Shown in pieces: positions 34,969 to 46,800 of a stretch of 64,000 bases of DNA. Source of the DNA: Rhyacophila brunnea (taxonomy: Eukaryota > Arthropoda > Insecta > Trichoptera > Rhyacophilidae); contig JAGYXB010002032.1 of assembly GCA_022495005.1 (NCBI GenBank), positions 62,001 to 126,000 on the forward strand, written 5' to 3'. The notes below the pieces were generated by a model. That model was not told where the DNA came from. It did not search any database and was given only the letters and a program-made list of their open reading frames with translations. The translations under genes were made by a program, and so were the position numbers. Position 1 is the stretch's first letter, and every line of letters begins with the position of its first letter.

Positions 34969-35890
34969 TTTCCTTGAATTCGACGATGCGGTCTCTCCAT
35001 TAGAAAGTATTGACATCTTAGTTTAAAAAATAATCCAAACATAACAAATCCTGACAACTGATATATTAATATTTTGTAGTTGTGATCCTTATCGTCACAA
35101 CTACAAAATAACAGAGAAGAATACGTCTCTCTAGCTAGGATGGAAAATAAAGTAGAGTTAAAGAACAAAGAGCATGAGACATAAGCAAGCAAGGAAGGGC
35201 CAAGGGTTACATGCATCCTTTTCAAGCTGAACAATAATTACTTCCGTAACCTCGCAACTGACAACTGTAAAAATTAAATTAGTAAACAAGAAGGCATTAC
35301 ACGGCTGAAGACACGTGCAATCTATGGTTAAAAGATGTACTTATTAAAGTCCTGGACGCCACACGGTCTTGATACCGTGAAAGATTATAATTATATAGCA
35401 GTGAGGAAGAAAGGGGGAATAATAAATGAAAGAGCAATTTATGTACTTGACCGAAACTATATTATAGCAAAAACAAGAATATTACATTAAAAGGTTATTA
35501 AGGAAATACTATAATAAAGGCAAGCAGCTAAGTTTTAAAAGAAACATTGGAAGATAAGTGAATCAAATAATAATAGTTTTAAAATACCAAACTTGGAACG
35601 ACACAGAGGCCTCAAGCACTGCGGCTGCAATCGTGCTGCTTTAAGTGACGTCCATTATAAATGTTGGGTAGAACCAAAGCAGAGCACGACTATACTGGAT
35701 GACAGACAGAATCAAAAAGCCCTGTTGCTTCTTTCACACCTCGCGACGTCCGTTGCGGCCGGAAATTCTGTCAGCGACATCTGTGCAATAGCGTACGCTC
35801 CATGACGTGACCATAAATATTCGTCGGGGTTGCCAGAGTATGAATGTTAGTTATGTTCATTTTGAACATAACACAACATAACCATTGTTG

Positions 35891-36240
35891 CAGTGACGTC
35901 CCGTGGGGGTAGGCAGATTGAGCGTCGCTTGGGGGCGGCATATCGAGGAGAATCATTTGGTAGATATGTATAGAAATAGCTACCTAAACTGAGTACTTAC
36001 TCGATAACGAAAATATTTTTCCTTTAAAAAAATCACCTGACTGGTTAGAAACAAAATGTAATAATTAACATAAAAGGTTTAACAGGACTGTAATTGTTTG
36101 TCAGGTTCGCGATGTCTAGTTTACTTCCGTTGCCCTTCGACGTCCTTGGTGACCAGAAATGGCACGAACACGGATGATAAAAAATATTGTAGGCATTATG
36201 GCGTTGCCCAAGGGCGGCATTTTGTCTCGGGACATCACTG
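35891..36240. mobile_element. hAT-type MITE, CAGTGACGTCCCGTG family, copy 4 (short)
   Basis: Exact duplication CATTGTTG at 35883-35890 and 36241-36248. Both ends match copy 2, but the element is only 350 bp, so it is an internally deleted form. Confidence 0.95.
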
Positions 36241-36265
36241 CATTGTTGTATTGTAGAGTATATTC

Positions 36266-36480
36266 CTTATAACTTTGCACTTCGGCTCTAGGATGAAAAT
36301 GATGAGTGTATATTCTAAAAATATTTTTTTATATATATATAATCTATTTATTTTCTTATTAGGTACTACATAATTACAAGATTAATACAAGTGAATAAAT
36401 AATATCATTTTATCTAATTTTATGCGAGGTTATCAGGCGAAAAGGCATATCAGTAGTGAAAAGTGCAAAGTTATAAAACA
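36266..36480. repeat. Small MITE-like element
   Basis: Inverted blocks TTATAACTTTGCACTT (about 36275) and AAGTGCAAAGTTATAA (about 36460) bound roughly 200 bp of AT-rich DNA. Exact ends and duplication are uncertain. Confidence 0.5.
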
Positions 36481-36529
36481 TATTATACCTACCATAATAC
36501 ACATTGTATGGCGATTGATCTTATTTATA

Positions 36530-36958
36530 ATCAAATCAAGTATTAATTACTAAATTACAAATATTTATAAACTAAGTTTATTAACTAAATATTAAACAGT
36601 ATATCACTTGACACAACCAGTTGTTCAGTGAGGCAGATATTCTTGAATGGCTTAGGATTCCTGGCTTTCCCTATGACCAAAAGCTTCAGTCTGTGTCCGG
36701 TTGTATTGGAGCACGGCATAATAATTGTGATGCAGTCCTGGGGACTTTCCGCTCTGGTACATTACTTCCTTCGCGATGAACGTACATTTTACGAAGGAGA
36801 AGTTTCCAAAATAAACCCGTCTCATCTGCGTTGTATACTACTGAATTTGACAATCGAATACTGGCCAATTGATTTTGTGCTTTCAACTAGGAAAAATAAT
36901 GGCGGATTATAGTAGTTGTCGGATAATCAAGTGACGGATTACTGAGAGTGTACTGTAC
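36530..36958 (-). pseudogene. Tigger/pogo transposase fragment
   Basis: The minus-strand frame reads MKAQNQLASIRLSNSVVYNA, then DETGLFWKLLLRKMYVHREG, the DDE-domain start of Tigger/jerky-type transposases, with a frameshift after VPERKVP. The terminus at 36935-36957 (inverse of CAGTACACTCTCAGTAATCC) matches the Tigger copy at 55118. The distal terminus is absent. Confidence 0.85.
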
Positions 36959-37980
36959 CTACAAAGGAGAAAAAAATAAATCAAAATTATAACATTTTCT
37001 TTTTTATTTATTTATAAAAAAAATGTTAGTTGTGTCATTTACAAGTTATTTGTAAGTTTACATTTTTTTTTTTAAATAATTATGTATAAACTAATAATAA
37101 TTATGACATGTTCTAAAAAATAATGTATTTTAATATTTACAGATTACAATAACATAATATAAAAGTTATTTAATAAAACAATAGAATATTTACAAATCTA
37201 TACTGTTCACATCTTTAAAAATGCCATAACAAGGAAGAACAAAGTATTAACCTAACCTAAAAAATATATTAAATGATTTTGTTTCGTTAAATTATACATT
37301 ACCTAATCCTACGGTATCTTGACTATAATGTTTGCAAATAAACATAATTAAAATTTGTATCCCATCTAGGAAAAAATTATATTTTTTCCACAACATATGA
37401 AAAAAAATTACTAAGAATTTATTTTTTGTCCAGTACAGAAAAAAAACAAAAATAAAAAAAAAACACTTGCTGTATTGAGTTTCAACTTTATTTTTCCAAA
37501 GTCTTTTTAATGTAAACAACTCTTTCCCTCTACAATTCTGCAAAATGTTCAAATAGCCCTTATTTTATCACAGAAACGAACCGATTATAATAAGAAGATA
37601 ATGACATCAATCCTTAACAGGTGGCAACATAAAAATTACAATATAATAATAATTACATGGATGGATAATTTTTATTTTAATTATGATAAATCAGAAAATT
37701 CATTTAACATTTTTTATATCACTCAGTAAGGGAAAGAGTTAAACCTATTATTTTATAACAACCCTTTTTACGAGGGTGTTTTATAAAATATGTACATTTC
37801 ATAATAATACTAGAATTAACATTAAAATAGTAAATTTCGCCTAAGTGATTTCATTTTAGTATTGCGAAATGAATAAAATTAAATGTCTACTTATACGTGT
37901 ATTTCTTGTGAGTAAATACTTGATAACAATTAGGTTTACTGACAAAATCAAACAGGTAAAAGAAAATATTTTTTTCAGTA
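36959..37980. other. AT-rich stretch with no recognised feature
   Basis: Strongly AT-rich with poly-A/T runs; no repeats or exons recognised. Confidence 0.4.
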
Positions 37981-38165
37981 AGGCCTTGTCCAGATGGCGC
38001 ATCTCGTGCATTCCAGGTACATGTGACCCATTGAGCTGTCCACAAGTAATCGCCGCGTATCACTTCTCGCGTGGTCGAGGTACATGTGACCTCATTGAAC
38101 CGTCCACGTGCACTCGCGACGTATCGCGGTGAGACACGCGTCATCTGTCATCTAGACAAACTCTA
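37980..38165 (-). repeat. Truncated relative of the Harbinger-like MITE at 46127
   Basis: CCTTGTCCAGATGGCGCATC and CCAGGTACATGTGACCCA match, inverted, the right part of the element at 46127-46611. A second CGAGGTACATGTGACC block suggests local duplication. Confidence 0.6.
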
Positions 38166-39563
38166 AGGCCATATATGAGGTCACATTCTAGGGAGGGAGG
38201 TGTCCAATATAATGTGATAATTTGTTAAGAAGGCGTTAGGGGGGATTATAGAAAATATGACATCACAAATTTTTTTCCAAGAATATAATATTCCGGAGTC
38301 CGGAAAACATTAGGTAGAGCCGTGTGTTAAACACTAACAATATCTGATAGGTCGCATATTTTTAACGACACATGTTGAATGTAGAGCAAAGCTATTCCTG
38401 CAATCGCCGTAATACTGATAATTTGTGGCATAGTATTTCATAATTATTAAAACAGACGTCACCGTGTTTAATTTTTTAGATTATGCAAATCAATCGACAG
38501 TGGATAGTAATTTGATTTTAATGTCGGACAAGATAACTTGCGAAGTTTGTATGTGCGGCCTCATAGAGTGAGATAGCTCGCTGAAGGCATAGAACCGCTT
38601 AACATAATCTGAGACCGGGAAAGGGGCTTGTAAAAGATTTTACGATGAAGTATGACGATGGGGCTTCAGCCTAGCTTCCCTGTTCCTCAAGCCACCAACC
38701 AAATTTCAGCGTCCTGGAAGGCTGCTGAATACTATCCACAGAGTATATACAGCATTTCTACGGGATTTTGGCATGATCTGGAATGACGCAAAAAGATTGG
38801 CGGGCGACACGGATTCTTGAAAGCGCCATATGGTGTCAATATACTCCAGCTAAAGGGCGGATATGGCCAAAGTAGGGATTTTTCAAAAAATACCGAAAAT
38901 CATCAAAGTTACGATAAGAATTTTACTCAAAAAAAAAGCCAAGTAAACACGATAATTTATTTAGTTGGCTTGTCGCGAGTGGAGAACTACAAGGTTCTAA
39001 GTGTTAACTAAATAGGAGGAGATTGTTAGTTCATTTTAACACGCAGACAACTCTTCGCTAACCGGACGTCGCTGTAATCGAAGTGCGGTTAAAGATGAGG
39101 GGAGCTTATTAGTTCACAGTTTTAACACGTAGCCTAGAAGATCTTGTTGTAGAGTAGAATACAAATTCATTGCTGGGTTTATTTTCTCAAGGATGAACAC
39201 TTGGAACCTTGTAATATTAGACTCGCGATGTTACTTAGCTACCGTAATTATTTACACTCTACAAAATGAAAACATTAAATTTTTTCATAATATGCTAACT
39301 TACAAAAAGAATATTTTTATGTAATTCTGCAAGAACTAAATAAAAGCTACTCGCGAAGAAAACCTTCTAGCTTTTCTATCAAGCGTGTTTGTAAAAACAT
39401 GTATATTTTTGAAAAAAGAATGTTATGACTTTTTAAATTTCAGTTACAAAAATTTTTGTGATCCCGCGATTTGATGAGACCATGTCACCAACCATAACTA
39501 AAGTGACAAATAAAAATAAAGAATATGAGGGATACAGTTTACCGGGTACCCTTCAATTATAGG
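38166..39563. other. Stretch without recognised genes
   Basis: Contains the short repeat at 38670-38770 shared with 27535-27680 and nothing else I can name. Confidence 0.35.
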
Positions 39564-39970
39564 GTTACATGTAAATTGTAGGTACGTAAAACATTTCACC
39601 GTGGCACAGTTCGCCATGAGCTTTCTTATCGGAAAGAGATGACCGTATACTATACGGTCTCCAATTTTATTAGATTCAATATTATGAACATTAATTCAAT
39701 TGTCATAGCTGATTTTGGCAATTTTCATGAATTCAAAAATGAAAACCTAACCCAACAAATAATCCAGAATATCGGCCATTTTCAAAATTTGCTTGCTGCT
39801 GGCTTCCTGTAAGTGTAAACCGACAAGAACTATGTTTTATTTAGACATGAATTTTATGTCAGTATGAACTATACGACCTAAAGAGGTTGGACGGTCTTTA
39901 ATATACGATCATATATTTCCGATATAACATTTCCACGGTGAACTGCATACGTACAAGTTTCTGGACACGC
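39564..39970 (+). mobile_element. 400-bp MITE family, copy 3
   Basis: Blocks GTAGGTACGTAAAACATTTC, AGATGACCGTATACTATACG, a short CCTAACCC tract and TACGTACAAGTTTCTGG occur in family order. Confidence 0.85.
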
Positions 39971-41247
39971 AATTACAGTAGCCGGAAAAGATGTAAACGA
40001 ACAATTGAACCCATCTACGGAAAAGTAGCTCTATGTTGAATTCTTTAGATAATTTTTTAGATACATAATAGCATTAAACACGATACGGCAGTTCAAAAAT
40101 CATCTAAAACAATGCTGCACGTCATTGATCTCTCACTTCTAGGTGACCAGGCAAAAGTATGGCGCAACACTTGAACTGATTTACCGAAAACTTTTATTGA
40201 CGCAATAATACTCTTTTTCCGGGGAAGGCCTTATTTGATCGGCTGCCGTGTTGGAATACTGACAAAAATATCCAAATTGATTGTCCGCAAATATTGATTG
40301 AAACTCAAAGTCACTTCATCGAATGATAAAAATACTAAATAATATTAATACTACGAGCGACTGTGCTTGATAGAAGTTCATTTTCATCAATTAAAACTGC
40401 ACGATAATAATATATGCTTCAAACTCAGTGTCTTCTTCTTCCCGATATTTAAGCAGTAGATTGGTAAGCATTTTCCGCATGTCATTGTCATCGGTGGCTA
40501 TCTTCAGAGTCGCTACCCCAACGCTGATCAGAAACTATCCAAAACAGGTTCAAGCTTCGATTGAAGCATTACAACCGTAAATATTATCCATTTGTGCACT
40601 GTATACATAACTTTAAGATATGAGGATTTATCAAGTAAAAGTGACATAATTAAAAAAAATAGGAGCAGATTACTGTATCACGACAAACATATCAATGTAA
40701 AACAGGAAACTGCCTCGTGTGAAAATAAACAAGCATTTAATTCACCCGTTTAATCAACTTTGTCACTGGTGCATTTATATCAGTTGAATCCTTAGCACTT
40801 GACTTCATTCCAATATAAATGTACACTTTGATAGGTAGTGTGAATTAAAACATTGCAAAGTTTTGTACAGTAAACAAAGAAAAGATGACATACTATGTAT
40901 TATTACGTAAACATTCAAATTGTAAACTTAAGCATTGTAAATTTTATCACAAAGTCCGCCATCGCAAACTTAAGAATGGCATACGGAAGTGTTGCGAAAT
41001 TGAGTGCACTATACCTCACTAATACGGCCCCGCATATTATATGACTTTTCGCTACGCAGCCTCTTTTTAACTATGGCGTAATTTCCATGTATAGCGCAAT
41101 ATATTTGTTCATATATAAGTATTGGCCAAAAAAACTTTATAATGTAGTTTCAACATCACATAAAAATGTATGCGTAAAACAGTTTACGCATGTATGTAAT
41201 CAATTGGAAATGGAAATATTTGGATGGGATGCAGAACAATACGTCTC
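39971..41247. other. Stretch without recognised genes
   Basis: No recognised coding sequence or repeat; AT-rich with short frames only. Confidence 0.35.
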
Positions 41248-41492
41248 TGTTCTGGCAGAACACACTAACTGGAGAATATTAGTTTTGAGTAATTTGACTT
41301 TGAAGCTTTTAAGATGTTTGAAATGGTCTATCATGTGAGTTTATTAAGTAATTGTAAAAAGGATGACTTTAAAATAAAGACTGTTTATTTATTAAGAAGG
41401 TTTCGAGACGGTAAAGTTTGAAATAAAGAACATTTTGGTATAACTAAGTCAATGTGTCATTTTTTCGAATTAGTGTCTTCTGCCAGAACAGT
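41248..41492. repeat. Dispersed repeat, empty-site copy
   Basis: Same repeat as 22555-23042 (ends TGTTCTGGCAGAACACACTA and TTCTGCCAGAACAGTGA), but with an uninterrupted TTTGACTTTGAAGCTTTT where the other copy holds a hAT MITE. Confidence 0.9.
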
Positions 41493-41664
41493 GACGAATA
41501 ATAAGCAGTCATGAACGCTTGCATCATAAAATTTCATAAAAGACACCTCGGAGTTTTTCAAAAGCTCTCTCATTTCGAACAAGGAATGATGAAATTGTAT
41601 GTAATTAAATGATTCATTATACGGCATTTCGCTTTGTGACCAATCTTGACGGTAAAACAATGTA

Positions 41665-42309
41665 TTATTATAGCGCCTGTACACGTGCATGATGGCCGTG
41701 CGGCTTAAGCGTTGGACTATAACGCCGTGGGTCCCAGGTTCGATTCCTGGGTCTGGCAAGTACACATATTGTTTTTCAATTTGTGTGTGAGTCAGGGTAT
41801 GGACCTAATAGGTTGAGCAAGTGGCAAACCTCTACTCTGTGGAGGCCCATATGATCCTATTATGATCGGACATGGTCGGGAGGAGTTATACGTGCATGGA
41901 TTTACTGGCAGCAATAGTGAGTATTTTAAGCTATCATGACTGTTTACACGTAAAAGTGCTGACTGTCTCTCCAATTCAATCTTTGAGAGTAAGCAAGATG
42001 CGGTGTTGTCATTTTATGGTACTATTTCGTTCTATTTGACAGGTAGTGAAAATCGGTCAAACTGAAAATTCGTTCGTAGTTCATTTTTTTGCCGACAGGT
42101 ATGCCACTGTCGTTCTACTACGCAGGCGCAGATCGAAAAATTTTCAACTATCGCATGAAAATAATTCAGAAGCTTCCAAACTTTTTTGATTCATGCATGC
42201 AATCTTGCCAACAGCAAGATAATACATGTATACCCATACATTTTCTTGTTATGACCGTGATAATACTTACTGTCAACAGTAAATCCATGGACGTGTAAAC
42301 GGGGTATTA
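41665..42309. mobile_element. MITE with TACCCCGTTTACACG-type ends, split by a SINE
   Basis: The right end ACGTGTAAACGGGGTATTAG is matched by a diverged left end near 41665-41691 plus GATTTACTGG after the SINE. Internal blocks include TTTACACGTAAAAGTGCTGA and GTTCTACTACGCAGGCGCAG. The second copy is at 46966-47390. A chance open frame of 69 codons lies inside. Confidence 0.75.
41692..41889 (+). mobile_element. tRNA-derived SINE with 9-bp duplication, best copy
   Basis: The head ATGGCCGTGCGGCTTAAGCG and B box CAGGTTCGATTCCTGG are followed by a body ending GGATCGGACATGGTCGGG. It is flanked by ACGTGCATG on both sides (41683-41691, 41890-41898), which places it inside the MITE of 41665-42309. Confidence 0.85.
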
Positions 42310-42314
42310 GTGTA

Positions 42315-42971
42315 CAGTAAAAGCTTGTTATCCGTGTCTTTCCTTTCATAGTGAATTCATCGATAATAATTATTAAGAAGATGTTTCTGAAAGTCCTCAG
42401 CCGCAAGTTGATTAATTTGAAATTACGAATTATGAAATACAAAATATATGGCAAAAAAACAATAATACCAAGGCCTGAAAAAAATTAACCATAAGTGTAA
42501 ATGAGAAAGCATTCGGCATGCTTATATCTCCGCTTTATACGTTAAAGTAAGATAAAATTTCTCCGACTGAATTTTAAAAAATTTAAAACTCGCCGGATAA
42601 AATTGATTTGGCTGATGACATGCATTTAAAAACTGCTAGCACGTGTTGCTGAAATTTATAGTTTTGTTAAATATAAAGTTAGTGGTAATTATTTTTAGTT
42701 ATTTTAATAGAACATATGGTTAACTATGTTGTGTTTAAATTTGGTCGTCGTACTGAGAAGCAACACGATGGTATAACATTTCATAGTTAAGTTGATAACA
42801 ATAAAATCGTTGTTCCACTGTGCGTTATACGCTAGAAATACGGCTTCATTTTGCCTAAAAATAGGCCCTCTATATATCATTACTCCGAGAATAATACTTA
42901 TTTAAAAAAAAAAATATGAATTTTTGCAAAAATTTCGAATTGACCGTGTACGTATTAACAAGGTTTTACTG
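42315..42971. mobile_element. pogo/Tigger-like MITE with TA duplication
   Basis: The ends CAGTAAAAGCTTGTTAT and TAACAAGGTTTTACTG are flanked by TA on each side. AT-rich interior of 657 bp with no transposase. It directly adjoins the preceding MITE. Confidence 0.75.
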
Positions 42972-42973
42972 TA

Positions 42974-43535
42974 TTTAAACCTTATCGGACGGTACAAAGC
43001 ACCCACAATACCAAACTTTATGGGTGGAGATTGTTATATTATTTAGTATTTGGGTTGTCACCGTGTTCTTTCTCCCTCTTTCCTTGACATTTCGAGTCAG
43101 TTGTCGTAAGAAGCGGACCATTAGGTGGATGAATGCAAGCGCGGATCTAATTGTGCCAAAAGGGTATTGTTTAACCAACAGTGATCGTAATGCAGAAAAA
43201 AAAGCGGGTAATAATGTATTGACTGTGTCCAGTTGTGACCAGAGATACCTGATCGGATATTGGATTTTACTGAAAGAACCGGAATCCATGACGTTTTTAA
43301 AAATAGCCTATTATCCCTATTAATACTATCAGGGTTCCAGTGTATTTATCTGGTGTATTGGGCCTCTGCATCGAGATCTAAACGTAGGAGGAAAGAAGAA
43401 GGACAAACACAAAGTGACAACCCAAAAAAACTAATACGATAGCTGAGTTTTCTATATTCACAAATACGGAGCTTTCAAACTCAATAATTGCAAACATTAG
43501 TATTATAAACCTAAGAATCACAAAGCGGGATTCCA
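42974..43535. other. Downstream flank of the RNF13-like gene
   Basis: Open frames of about 100 codons occur on both strands (42975-43323) without recognisable family. The 3' untranslated region of the RNF13-like gene should begin just below 43536. Confidence 0.35.
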
Positions 43536-43899
43536 CTAAACGATGAAATCATTCCTAGAAGGCCTGCTGTTATCATTGCCAGGCTGAATATTTTCAAGAT
43601 TGGGCAGCGCAGCGACACCTATTTGTCCTGAATTTCGATCGCGGTTCGTCTCTTCGTCGCCAGCAACTGCAGGATTCTCGTGGATGCTTCGCTCGCCTGT
43701 GCTATCATTACTGCTGGCGGTGGAAGCATTGGAGTTAGACGTCTGCGTAGAGTCCGAGCCTCTGCGTTTGGGCCGGACGCGCTTTATGAGTTTCTTATGT
43801 CTCGGGTGCTCTTCTTCTACGAAGGTGCGCAGAGACGGACTCCGCGAAGTTTCAAAGGGGTTCACAGCCGCCTCTTCGTCTTCAAATGGGTTTGTCGAT
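43536..43899 (-). CDS. RNF13: RNF13-like terminal exon with two NPF motifs
   Basis: Acceptor CTTTTTAG. It encodes TNPFEDEEAAVNPFETSRSP, a basic cluster HKKLIKRVRPKRRGS, a Ser/Thr/Asn-rich stretch and the end SRPSRNDFIV before TAG at 43536-43538. The two NPF tripeptides in acidic context are ideal ligands for EH domains. Confidence 0.8.
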
Positions 43900-46800
43900 C
43901 TAAAAAGATAACAATACATTATGAAATTGGATTGTGCTATCATTAAAATGGCGACATCCGAGCGCCCTACCAATTGCATCATGGAGGATGCGATCTGTTT
44001 GACAAGGTGGATGAGGTGTATTGCTTTGAATGCAAGTTAGCAGGCCAAAATCCAATACAAATCTATACAATATATTGACACCCACAACGAATTAAGCAGT
44101 ACCTAACTCATTTTATGGCTATGTTGGATTACATCAGACATACTTAATAAAAAAAATCCTCTTTTCACATGTAATAACGTTATATCTCTAAAGACTCACA
44201 ATATTGAATTGCAAAGACATGCCCTCAAGCAGACATAAATTTCTACCCTTATCATTTTATTAACATAAAATTTTATAGAAGTAGGTAAATTCTGATTTAA
44301 ATTTCATACAAATACCAAAGTATTCAGCCACAACTACACTGACAAAGGGAAATACTCTTTCATCGGAGTGTTGTTCTGAGAGTGCAAATTTTTACGATAT
44401 GGACTGTCAAAACTACATTTAGTTTGATATAATTGTTTGCATACATGCCGTTCTAACTAATGTAAGTGCATTTGTGTGCCAGCAAAGTTTAGAAACAATT
44501 GTACAATTTCACTTCGGTTTAATGTACATACTTAGGTGCTATATTCCAAGGTACTGAACTGACACTTGAAATCTAGTAGAAAACACTAATAAGACCGGTT
44601 GTCATAGCGCCTAGTTTCAAAAGCCCCTACAACGATTTTAGGTAGTTCTGAGAAAAATGAGAAAAACTATTTTAGGTAGTTTTGAGAAAAATGTGAAAAA
44701 ATCATATCTATTAAATCTGTGAACTTTATGTATTTATTTTTTAATTCGTTACATTCTTAAGAGTATTTTGGCTTTCCATTTTAGGGGTATTTGAAAAGCA
44801 TAACCAACCATTTTAGCGGGTTTTGAAATTCACTCTGATTTTTGATCATACGTATTGACGGTTTTTGGCGTTTTTTAAAGTTCATTCTTTGGCCATTATA
44901 TAGGTAACAAAAATATCCATCTAAATACATACTCAACTCAAAAAATTTCAAAAACCGTTTTAGGGGCTTTTGAAACTAGGCGCTTCATATCTCGCTCGGA
45001 AATCTGGTGCATGATCAAAAACATGAAAAGAACGTTGGGTTCATTTGAGGTATCTTCGGCCCATCAATGACACACAGGCGGGGGCGGAGATATAATAACG
45101 AGTTTTACAATCTGTACTGGACGCCACCCTACTAATTGAACTGCAAAAAAAACTGACAGATAAAGAGCTAGTCTGATGGAAGGATAGTGTCAAGTTGGAT
45201 TGAAGGACCTTGGGTGTCCTAAAATGAAAGGAAGCAACTTTGGGCAGACTTGGATGGTGGCAGATGCTGGAAAGAGGCGAAGGCCCACACACGGTTGTAG
45301 CGCCAGAAAGAAGTATAATTCGTTTACGGCAAGGTTATGTTGATCTGTACTAAAGTTTATTCTTTACCACTGGTATATACCAAGCATACAGGATGCTAGA
45401 ATCCCAACGGTTTGAAGCCGTCTACAGTTGTAAAAATGTCAACGCATATTGACCTGTTGGGCTGATGCAAGTTCTCTCCCTTGAGGTTGAGCACTCCGGC
45501 AAGAAAGGGAGCGCCGCGAGTAGACCCTGACGATTCCGGCCAGCTACCACTCGCTGCCTGTACCTGTCCATGACCTTGGCCCGTCATGCTCCTGCAAAAT
45601 ACACCATATGTCATGCAAGAGTACATCAGGCAACATATTGCCATTCTATCTTCAAAAAAACTATTTTACAACGTTTTTATTAGCTTGTATTCTTGTTTAC
45701 CCGGTGGTTGTTTGTCCAGTACAAATCTTGCAATCAATTTTTAACTAACTTCCTGACTAGCTAGACATTTGAAACTTTTAGAATATATCAGAACACGATG
45801 CCAATGCATTCTTTTAATACTTTTAACCATCTTTAAGCAGAATTGAATCCATTTTCAGTTAATTCTGTTTTTTATGGAAAGTTATTTCAGAAAAATCCGT
45901 AAAAAGTAAGACTATTATTGGTTGCTAAGGGGGTGGTCCTAGCAACTAAATTATTAATATATACGTGCGTTACTATAGAAATCAAAAATGTCAAAATGAC
46001 ATTTCAGTATTCTATATTTGTTTGTTTGTATGTTTTTAGTTTGAGCATAATGAGCATAATAATTCAACAGAAAATTTAAAAACCTTGTATATAAGAAGTT
46101 CTTTTTATCTTGTAATTATTTACTTAGAGTCTGTCCACACGGTGCGATTCCCATCGCGATTTACGCTCGAGAACCAAAAATGTCTTCCATCCATATACGG
46201 CGTAGTTTGCAAGTTTGAAACAATAGGTGACGTAATTCATTTTTGAATCAGCATAAAAAAACAAACGCAAGTGTAGAAAAATGCACTACAACTCGATGGT
46301 GTTGGTCGGTTTCTATGAGATTTTGTATTTCGCGATTACTTCCAATACATATTCTCCGCACTTTACAACCTAGATGACGTAATTTATTTGGGAGTATCAA
46401 TAAAAAGTCTCGCATTCGAGCGCCAAACGGTCGTATTTCATTTTGTAATGGCTGTAAAAGCTGCGATTGTCCAGAGTCTGGCGTTTGCAGACGATCGTTG
46501 CGCGAGAGTCAAAACACGCGAGTGCTTGTAGACAGCTGAATTGGGTCACATGTACCTGGAGAACGCGCGATTTGTCACTCGTGCATAAAAATGCGCCATG
46601 TGGACAGGCTCTTAATTAGACATGTTATGGGTACAAGAATCTTACACAAATGTAGATAGTTATAAATTCGATAATACCACCATACTCAATAAAAACATTA
46701 TTACTGACCAAAATGGGATGACGTGTATTGCCTTTTATTGGGTAACGAGTAAAGAATATCTCTCACATTTCATTGACAACACCGCTGCGATTGCAACACC

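Noticed and set aside
41692..41762. A possible functional tRNA-Leu gene
   Set aside because: Only the head resembles a tRNA; the anticodon stem is degenerate, it continues into a SINE body shared by other copies and is flanked by a target duplication.
42089..42298. Open frame with cysteines (69 codons)
   Set aside because: It lies wholly inside a MITE whose other copy does not keep the frame.
43024..43323. 99-codon open frame with a hydrophobic start
   Set aside because: No family resemblance, no splice or promoter support; adjacent to the 3' end of the RNF13-like gene and probably chance.
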